Part shown: positions 14,838 to 21,158 of the stretch, in pieces | How positions within the stretch are numbered: the first letter of the stretch is position 1 | Layout of the letters: every line of letters begins with the position of its first letter | Assembly (NCBI GenBank): GCA_905235155.1 | Contig: CAJOKJ010000036.1 | Span: forward strand, 1 to 32,178 | Reading direction: 5' to 3' | Length of the DNA: 32,178 nucleotides | From: Candidatus Gastranaerophilales bacterium | Lineage (GTDB): Bacteria; Cyanobacteriota; Vampirovibrionia; Gastranaerophilales; Gastranaerophilaceae | Translations under genes and position numbers: made by a program | The notes under the pieces: generated by a model | Told to the model about the DNA's origin: nothing | Databases searched by the model: none | The model's input: only the letters and a program-made list of their open reading frames with translations

Positions 14838-15886
14838 GAAGATGTTTGGATAGTTTAGCTAATCAAACAATGAAAGACTTGGAATTTATCTGTGTTGATG
14901 ATTGCTCAACGGATAAATCATTGGAAATTTTAAAAGAATATGAAGTAAAAGATACTCGCTTTAAAATAATAACATCACAGGTAAATGGTGGTGCAGCAGT
15001 TGCAAGAAATAAAGGACTTGATGTTGCACAAGGAGAATACCTTAGTTTTGTTGACCCTGATGATGCACTTGAAGAAAGTTTTTGCGAAAAATTGTACTCA
15101 ATTGCTGAAAAAACTCATGCAGATATAGTTAAGGGTTCAATAAAAACTTTCAATTTAGACGGAAAAATTCAAATTAGCAATTTAAATAAATCAATAAGAA
15201 AAAATAAATATGCATTTATAAACAGATGGACAACGGCAATTTATAAACGCTCAATTGTAGTTGAAAATAATATAAGATTTCCCGAAGAATGCAGAAAAGG
15301 TCAAGATGTTGTATTTTTAAACAGAGTTTTGTTGAAATCAAAAACAATTGAGCTTGTTGATGATGTATATTATCTTAACTACAAAAGAAAGGGCAGCCTG
15401 AATGCCGCAATAATCCCTATTGAAAGTATAAAATCTGCAATTAAAGCCGTTAAATTAAGATATGATGATTTGAATAATTCAAATTTATATGAAGAAGATA
15501 AAAAATCGTATGCGTACGCTTACAGCAAGAGAATGAAAATGCTTTTTAATACGTTTTATCAAAACAATACAAAAGAAGCACAAGAACTGTGTGCTAATGC
15601 AATTATAGATGATTATTTTTATTGTAAAGCAATGGATGAATTAGATAATGTATTTTTGTATCCGCCTCTATGTAAAGTCATAAAAGAAAAAGATATAAAG
15701 CAATTAATAAAAATAATGTCAAAATACAAAAATGCTAATGAATTATATAAAATAAATAATAAAATAAAATCAAAGTTAAAATTATTTTCTATTGATACGA
15801 GTGTAAAAAATAGGAAAACACATAAAATTATTACATTTTTAGGTCTTAAATTCAAATTTAAAATAAAGGAGGGAAATAATGCCTAA
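14786..15886 (+). CDS. GT2 family glycosyltransferase with terminal module (tandem copy 1)
   Basis: 366 residues. The GT-A domain occupies about residues 1-230: ISIILAVYNVEPYLRRCLDS, VDDCSTDKS near residue 38, GGAAVARNKGLDVAQGEYLS near 68, and metal-binding DPDD near 92. A helical C-terminal region follows, ending in the KLFSI...TFLGLKFKFKIKE module. It overlaps both neighbours by 8 bp, and its ribosome binding site lies inside the preceding gene's module. The next gene is a paralogue whose first about 30 residues are almost identical while later parts diverge, so the pair arose by tandem duplication with the junctions kept identical. Donor sugar unknown. Confidence 0.88.
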   Translation: MPKISIILAVYNVEPYLRRCLDSLANQTMKDLEFICVDDCSTDKSLEILKEYEVKDTRFKIITSQVNGGAAVARNKGLDVAQGEYLSFVDPDDALEESFCEKLYSIAEKTHADIVKGSIKTFNLDGKIQISNLNKSIRKNKYAFINRWTTAIYKRSIVVENNIRFPEECRKGQDVVFLNRVLLKSKTIELVDDVYYLNYKRKGSLNAAIIPIESIKSAIKAVKLRYDDLNNSNLYEEDKKSYAYAYSKRMKMLFNTFYQNNTKEAQELCANAIIDDYFYCKAMDELDNVFLYPPLCKVIKEKDIKQLIKIMSKYKNANELYKINNKIKSKLKLFSIDTSVKNRKTHKIITFLGLKFKFKIKEGNNA

Positions 15887-15930
15887 AATATCGATAATTC
15901 TTGCAGTATATAATGTTGAGCCGTATTTAA
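15836..15930 (+). repeat. 95-bp direct repeat, copy 2 (gene junction)
   Basis: Near-identical (3 mismatches) to 14743-14837 and in the same position relative to reading frames: end of the terminal module, AAGGAG, start codon and N-terminus of a GT2 gene. Recombination between the copies would delete or duplicate exactly one GT2 gene without breaking either frame. Confidence 0.85.
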
Positions 15931-16973
15931 AAAGAAGCTTAGATTCTCTCATGAATCAAACAATGAAAGATTTGGAATTTATTTGTATTGACGATTGTTC
16001 AACGGATAACTCTTTAGCTGTTTTAAAAGAATATGAAGCAAAGGATTCTCGTTTTAAAATAATTGCTTCAGATAAAAATTATGGTGCAGCAATAGCAAGA
16101 AATAAAGGGCTTGAAGTTGCATGTGGCGAGTATCTCGGTTTTATTGACCCTGATGATGATATTGACCTCAATTATTATGAAGAACTTTATAAAAGAGCAA
16201 AAGAAGCGGATTACGACATTGTAAAATGTTCAATAAAAACAATAAAACAAGATGGTACAATAACAAAAAGCAATTTAAATAATATTATAAGAAAAAACGG
16301 AATTTATTTCTTTTTCCAAGAATGGACAACAGCCATCTATAAATCCTCTATAATTTTTGAAAATAACATCAAATTTCCTTCTAAAATAAGAAAAAGTCAA
16401 GATACTGCTTTTTTATCAAGAATAGTGTTGAAATCTAAAACAATTTCATTAATTGATGATATATTTTATTATTACTACAAAAGAGAAGGCAGTTTAGATG
16501 CCTCAAAATTACCTATAAACAGTCTTTATTCCGCTCTTCAATCAAAGGAGCTTGTATGTGATGAAATCAACAAAAGTGATTTATATGAAAGTGATAAAAA
16601 TAGCTATATATTACTATATAAAATATGGCTAAAGTCTATATTAAATTCTTATTTGTTTAGAAATAAGAGTTTTAAAGCAAGACTGCTTTGTGCTGATAGT
16701 GTAATAAATTCTTATAATAAATGCAAAGATATAAAAGCCTTAAATGAAATATTTGAATATAAATGGATGTTAAAATATATTCATAATAAAAATAAAATAA
16801 TTCTCGCGCTTTTACTTATTCTATACAGAAATAAAAAGCAATTGCTTCATTTTACACCTTTAGAGCAAATTTTCTCGGTTAAAAATTTAAAAATGAATAA
16901 TAAAAAATTTAAAACAATAACACTTTTTTGTGTTAAAATTAGCTTTAGAATAAAGGAGAAGAAAAGTGGATAA
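15879..16973 (+). CDS. GT2 family glycosyltransferase with terminal module (tandem copy 2)
   Basis: 364 residues, paralogue of the preceding gene. Same motif order: ISIILAVYNVEPYLKRSLDS, IDDCSTDNS, GAAIARNKGLEVACGEYLGF and metal-binding DPDDD. The C-terminal part has diverged strongly, including a more hydrophobic stretch near residue 310, and its terminal module is a divergent form (IFSV...TITLFCVKISFRIKE). AAGGAG for the next gene again lies within the KIKE-type codons, and the two genes overlap by 8 bp. Divergence in the middle with conserved ends suggests different donor or acceptor specificity. Function in the glycan is inferred from the family. Confidence 0.88.
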   Translation: MPKISIILAVYNVEPYLKRSLDSLMNQTMKDLEFICIDDCSTDNSLAVLKEYEAKDSRFKIIASDKNYGAAIARNKGLEVACGEYLGFIDPDDDIDLNYYEELYKRAKEADYDIVKCSIKTIKQDGTITKSNLNNIIRKNGIYFFFQEWTTAIYKSSIIFENNIKFPSKIRKSQDTAFLSRIVLKSKTISLIDDIFYYYYKREGSLDASKLPINSLYSALQSKELVCDEINKSDLYESDKNSYILLYKIWLKSILNSYLFRNKSFKARLLCADSVINSYNKCKDIKALNEIFEYKWMLKYIHNKNKIILALLLILYRNKKQLLHFTPLEQIFSVKNLKMNNKKFKTITLFCVKISFRIKEKKSG

Positions 16974-17712
16974 AATAAATATTGGCGTAGTAGGCTGTGG
17001 AGTAATAGGCGGAGCCTTAATAAAATGGGTTGAAGAACACAATCCGAATTGTAATATTTTAAGAGTTGACCCACCTAAGAATTTAAATGATGATATATCA
17101 AAAGCGGACATTGTTTTTATAAGTATTCATATCCCGACGGAAGAAGATTTATCCCAAGATTTAACAACTTTAGAAAAAATTATAGATAATTGCCCTAATG
17201 TTCCAATATTTATAAGAACAACTTTGAAACCCGGAACTTGTAATATGTTATCTAAAAAACATAACAAATCCGTTAATTTCATGCCGGAATTTTTAACGGA
17301 AAGAACGGCAGTATCTGATTTTTATAATCAACCTATGATATTTACAAATAATGAAGATTTACTGTCAAAAATATTTATCGGCAAAGAACATATTTGTATG
17401 ACTTCTCTTGAAGCAGAAGTTACAAAGTACGCTCATAATGTTTTTGGAGCATTGAAAGTAACATACTTTAACGGAATTTATGAATATTGTAAAAAACTTG
17501 GCATAGATTACGAAAATGTACATAAAGGAGTACTTTTATCAGGCTACATCAATGAACCTCATACTCAAGTCCCCGGACCCGACGGAAAATTAGGCTATGG
17601 CGGAAAGTGTTTTCCTAAAGATGTTAATGCGTTTATTCAGTCTCTTGAAGGGTGTGAGCTTCAAAAAATTATGAAATTGGTACCTGAAATTAATGACTCA
17701 TATAGAAAATAA
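16966..17712 (+). CDS. Minimal UDP-glucose/GDP-mannose dehydrogenase-like protein
   Basis: 248 residues, far shorter than the usual 390-450. The N-terminal NAD-binding Rossmann motif GVVGCGVIGG (7-16) is present in a compressed domain, and the central domain keeps EAEVTKYAHN near residue 149 and the catalytic cysteine C215 in GYGGKCFPKD. The protein ends directly after the central helix, lacking the C-terminal UDP-binding domain. No downstream frame continues the homology, and the stop is followed at once by the next gene's AAGGAG, so this is not an obvious frameshift. It begins with GTG, overlapping the upstream gene by 8 bp. It may be a true minimal dehydrogenase making a uronic acid, or an enzyme with a smaller substrate. 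Confidence 0.75.
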   Translation: MDKINIGVVGCGVIGGALIKWVEEHNPNCNILRVDPPKNLNDDISKADIVFISIHIPTEEDLSQDLTTLEKIIDNCPNVPIFIRTTLKPGTCNMLSKKHNKSVNFMPEFLTERTAVSDFYNQPMIFTNNEDLLSKIFIGKEHICMTSLEAEVTKYAHNVFGALKVTYFNGIYEYCKKLGIDYENVHKGVLLSGYINEPHTQVPGPDGKLGYGGKCFPKDVNAFIQSLEGCELQKIMKLVPEINDSYRK

Positions 17713-17734
17713 TAAATAAAAAGGAGATAAATAA

Positions 17735-18829
17735 ATGCTAAAGCGGATATTTTCTGTTACAAACGATAAAAAAACCTGTCATAAGGTTGTCACAATTCTT
17801 GGTATAAAACTTAAATTTAAATCTATTAAATTGATTTTAAATAAAAGAATAAAAAATTTAGAAACAAAAATCAATAATTTAAATATAAAACTTAAACCTA
17901 CACTAAAATATTCACGTTGGGCAAAATATCAAATTAATAAAGATATTATTGATATTCAAATTGAAAAATTTAAAAAAAGAGGCACTATAGGCATAAATAC
18001 GACAGAAGAAAGGGAACATAAAATAATAGTTTCCTTGACAACATTCCCCGAAAGAATAGGAGATGTTCACTATGCCGTATTTTCTCTTTTAAATCAAACC
18101 ATAAAGCCTGATAAAGTAATTTTATGGTTAGGTGAAGAACAATTTCCAGATAGGGAAAATGATGTATCTCAAGAACTTCTTGATTTAAAAAACCATGGTT
18201 TAACAATAGAATTTACAAAAGATATCAAATCATTTAAAAAACTTGTTCCTGCACTAAGACAATACCCAGATGATATTATCATTACGGCAGATGATGATAT
18301 ATATTTTCCACCGGAATGGCTTGAAAAAATGTACAGCGAATATCTTGAAAACCCAAACAGGATATATGCAAATTTGGTATATACTGCCAAATTAGATAAT
18401 AATGGCAATATGGAACCATATAGTAAATTTCAAAAAGATGTTGATGATGAATCTTCCTCATTATTAAACTTTGCAGCAACAGGAGCAGGTGCTTTATTTC
18501 CGCCAAATTCATTGTATAAAGATGCAACAAATGAAGAACTTTTTAAGAAATTATCACCTACAAGTGACGAAAATTGGTTCTGGGCAATGGCAGTTATGAA
18601 CAAAACAGAAACAAAAGTCATTAAAAATCCTATTAATCGGTACGCAAAAGTAAATGTATTAAGAGATTGCTGTTTTGGTAATGAATTAACTCTTGCAAGA
18701 CATAACTTGGAAGCTCAAAATAAAGCAGTGGTTTTAAAAGATATATATATTTCAAATTTGTTAAATTATTATCCGCAAATGATAGAACTTTTAAAAGAAG
18801 CAAATGCGAATAAAATAATCAAAGAGTAG
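17735..18829 (+). CDS. GT-A type glycosyltransferase with N-terminal module
   Basis: 364 residues. The N-terminal about 30 residues are the shared module (MLKRIFSVTND...CHKVVTILGIKLKFK), followed by a lysine-rich helical linker to about residue 85. The catalytic domain shows IIVSLTTFPERI near residue 97, LLNQTIKPDKVILWL near 118, an acidic ITADDDIYFPPEW near 184 (the metal-binding DxD) and ATGAGALFPP near 248. This is a GT-A fold transferase of a family commonly annotated only as glycosyltransferase. AAGGAG lies 8 bases upstream. It sits between the minimal dehydrogenase and the coiled-coil methyltransferase-like protein, which carries the same module at its N-terminus. Confidence 0.75.
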   Translation: MLKRIFSVTNDKKTCHKVVTILGIKLKFKSIKLILNKRIKNLETKINNLNIKLKPTLKYSRWAKYQINKDIIDIQIEKFKKRGTIGINTTEEREHKIIVSLTTFPERIGDVHYAVFSLLNQTIKPDKVILWLGEEQFPDRENDVSQELLDLKNHGLTIEFTKDIKSFKKLVPALRQYPDDIIITADDDIYFPPEWLEKMYSEYLENPNRIYANLVYTAKLDNNGNMEPYSKFQKDVDDESSSLLNFAATGAGALFPPNSLYKDATNEELFKKLSPTSDENWFWAMAVMNKTETKVIKNPINRYAKVNVLRDCCFGNELTLARHNLEAQNKAVVLKDIYISNLLNYYPQMIELLKEANANKIIKE

Positions 18830-18851
18830 ATATCTTAAAAAGGAGAATAAA

Positions 18852-19733
18852 ATGAAATTTTTAGAAAAAATTTTTTCAATAAAAAATGAAATTAAGAATA
18901 AAAGAAAATATAAAGTCATAACTTTTCTGGGATTTAAAATTAAATTCAGACAAAAAAGTTATGACCTTGAGCAACAAATAAACATGCTTTCAGAAAAACT
19001 TAAAAAGCAAAATATTCAATCAATTAATCAACAAAAATACATTAATGAACAGCAAAGAAAACTGTTAAAACAAGATGAAAAAATTAAAAAATTAAGTAAA
19101 TCACTAGAAAAATATACGCTTTGGCAAAATAATTTTTATAGAGAAATTCCGCTTGATTTTCCGATTATGCTTTCTTTGGATGAAAAAGAATTTCTGATTA
19201 AATATTTTAAAAACTCTAAGAACTATTTAGAATTTGGTGCAGGCGGTTCTACATTTTTGGCCCTTTTAAACAGCAATTGTAATATTATATCGGTAGAATC
19301 TGATTTGGATTGGATAAATTATTTGTGCTCATATAAATTTATACGCAATAGTGAAGATAATCGATTAAAATTAAACCATATTGATATTGGAAAAACAAAA
19401 AACTATGGTGCGCCTTTAAATGACGATAAAAAAGAAAATTATCCCCAATATTCTAAAGATGTTTTTCAAAAAATAAACCCAAAAGAATTTGACCTTGTTT
19501 TTATTGACGGAAGATTTAGAGTGGCATGCGCCTTGCAAACAATTTTAAATTGCTCTAAAGATGTGAAAATTTTAATTCATGATTATCCAAAACGTAAATA
19601 TTACCATATAATTGAAGAATTTTTAGATGTTGCTGAAAACGCTGATACGCTTTATTCATTTAAAATCAAAGATAATATTGATGTTGAAAGAGTAAAAGAA
19701 TTATATGAAGAATACAAATATGAATATGCGTAA
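18852..19733 (+). CDS. Coiled-coil protein with class I methyltransferase-like domain
   Basis: 293 residues. Residues 1-33 are the shared module (FLEKIFSIKNE...KYKVITFLGFKIKF). Residues about 37-92 are rich in Gln, Lys, Leu and Glu with a heptad pattern typical of a coiled coil. The remaining about 190 residues resemble a SAM-dependent methyltransferase Rossmann fold: YLEFGAGGSTFLAL near residue 123 (motif I), IISVESD near 142, and DLVFIDGRFRVACALQTIL near 214 (motif IV/V region). It is probably involved in modifying the glycan or as a scaffold; whether it binds SAM is not proven. AAGGAG precedes the ATG. Confidence 0.65.
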   Translation: MKFLEKIFSIKNEIKNKRKYKVITFLGFKIKFRQKSYDLEQQINMLSEKLKKQNIQSINQQKYINEQQRKLLKQDEKIKKLSKSLEKYTLWQNNFYREIPLDFPIMLSLDEKEFLIKYFKNSKNYLEFGAGGSTFLALLNSNCNIISVESDLDWINYLCSYKFIRNSEDNRLKLNHIDIGKTKNYGAPLNDDKKENYPQYSKDVFQKINPKEFDLVFIDGRFRVACALQTILNCSKDVKILIHDYPKRKYYHIIEEFLDVAENADTLYSFKIKDNIDVERVKELYEEYKYEYA

Positions 19734-19751
19734 TTTTTACAAGGAGTAAAC

Positions 19752-20642
19752 ATGTTATTTGAATTAATGGGTCCATCTGCAGCAGGAAAAACATACTTTC
19801 TTAATCAAATAGCAAAATCGTTTGATTTTATTCTCTATAAAGAACTATTAAACACTTCCGACATTAATAACCTCTTGAAATCTTCTTCTATGTCAGGAAA
19901 GCAAGATAATTGCGAATTTTTGCATGAAAATTATATTAATTTTTGTATAGATTTTATCAATAAAAATTTAACAAATTGTAATCAGAAAATAAATGCTCTA
20001 AGAATTTTTTTGACCAGTTGCCTAAACTATGAAAAAATAAAACATCTTGAACAAAATGGTTATATTACTATATATGATGAACTTCTGCTGCATAGAGCAT
20101 TTAGTTTTATAACGTACTCACCTGATATTGAAAATGATACTAAAAAATATTTTGAACTTACTCCACTGCCTGATGTTGCTATAATATGCACTGCCGCAAA
20201 AGAAACTATTAAAGAAAGACTAAAAAAGAAACCAAAAATTCCTAATTGTTATAAAAATTTGGATGAAAAAAATATAGATTTACATATTGAAAAATCTCTT
20301 TACGTTTGCCAAATTGCCGAACAAACATTAAAAGAAAGAGGAATTGATGTTGTTAAATTAGATTTATCTTCAAATTTTGAAAATAACTTAAATACAACAA
20401 AAAGGGTAATAAACGATAAAATAAGTAAATATAAAGATGATTTAAAAGCACAATTACTTAAAACATCGGCAAGTTTCCAAAAAAATAATACAAGACATAT
20501 TTTAAAAACAAAAAATGTTTTCTATTGCTCTTTTTCCACTCCAAACTTTACAATTCCCAAAGAAGAATCTGAAAGAAATTCCGAAATGATATTTAAGCAT
20601 TTTGGAATAGAAAAGAATAAGACAAAACTGTTCTTGATTTAG
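19752..20642 (+). CDS. P-loop kinase-like protein, N-terminal part of a frameshifted fusion
   Basis: 296 residues as read. The N-terminus has a Walker A motif (FELMGPSAAGKTYFL, residues 4-18). A further acidic segment ITIYDELLLHRA near residue 108 could be a Walker B-like site, and CTAAKETIKERLKKKPK near 155 resembles the lid region of small-molecule kinases. The frame breaks at an A-run (20624-20627) just where a methyltransferase motif I begins in the -1 frame; the last six residues here are probably out of frame. AAGGAG precedes the ATG. A kinase of a small substrate feeding the CDP-activation step is a possible role but speculative. Confidence 0.6.
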   Translation: MLFELMGPSAAGKTYFLNQIAKSFDFILYKELLNTSDINNLLKSSSMSGKQDNCEFLHENYINFCIDFINKNLTNCNQKINALRIFLTSCLNYEKIKHLEQNGYITIYDELLLHRAFSFITYSPDIENDTKKYFELTPLPDVAIICTAAKETIKERLKKKPKIPNCYKNLDEKNIDLHIEKSLYVCQIAEQTLKERGIDVVKLDLSSNFENNLNTTKRVINDKISKYKDDLKAQLLKTSASFQKNNTRHILKTKNVFYCSFSTPNFTIPKEESERNSEMIFKHFGIEKNKTKLFLI

Positions 20643-21112
20643 GTTCAAACTGTGGTGCAATGTTATTTCATGCTTCAAATTACGGTATTAAAAAAGGTAT
20701 AGGTATTGAATATGATAAAGATAAAGTAATTTTATCAAATAAGGTTGCGAATTTATCCAAATTGGATTTTCTTGAATTTCAACAAGGTAATATTGATAAA
20801 ATCAACCCTGCTGATATTGGAAAATTCGACATTGTTTTTGCACTTGCCATAGACTCTCATGTTAATGATAAAGAACACCTTTTTTCAATCCTTTCTAAAG
20901 TTACAGAAAAAACTCTCTATTTTGAAGGAAATTCTAATTGTGATATCAAATATGTACAAAAAAAACTAAAAAAATATGGATTTTCAAAAATTAAATATTT
21001 AGGTTTTTGCAATGATGATATACGTCCTTCCAATAACAAAAGACCAATGTTTGTTGCTCAAAAGAAACAAAAGGATTATTTCAAAGGTTTAAAAGCCTTA
21101 TTGAAGCGATAA
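20624..21112 (+). CDS. SAM methyltransferase-like domain, C-terminal part of the same fusion
   Basis: The frame reads TVLDLGSNCGAMLFHASNYG (motif I of class I methyltransferases), then KGIGIEYD (acidic loop binding the ribose of SAM), a GNID segment and KFDIVFALAI (motif IV). An ATG at 20660 lies inside motif I and lacks a ribosome binding site, so this is not an independent gene. One added A at 20624-20627 joins it to the P-loop protein, giving about 453 residues. About 161 residues are read here, short but with all main strands. Substrate unknown. Confidence 0.6.
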   Translation, partial: KTVLDLGSNCGAMLFHASNYGIKKGIGIEYDKDKVILSNKVANLSKLDFLEFQQGNIDKINPADIGKFDIVFALAIDSHVNDKEHLFSILSKVTEKTLYFEGNSNCDIKYVQKKLKKYGFSKIKYLGFCNDDIRPSNNKRPMFVAQKKQKDYFKGLKALLKR

Positions 21113-21158
21113 TTTTTTTATGTTATTGTTATAGCCAAGGAGTTGCAAATTAAACTTT

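Noticed and set aside
20660-21112. A separate methyltransferase gene starting at ATG 20660
   Set aside because: The ATG lies inside methyltransferase motif I, conserved residues lie upstream of it in frame, and there is no ribosome binding site.
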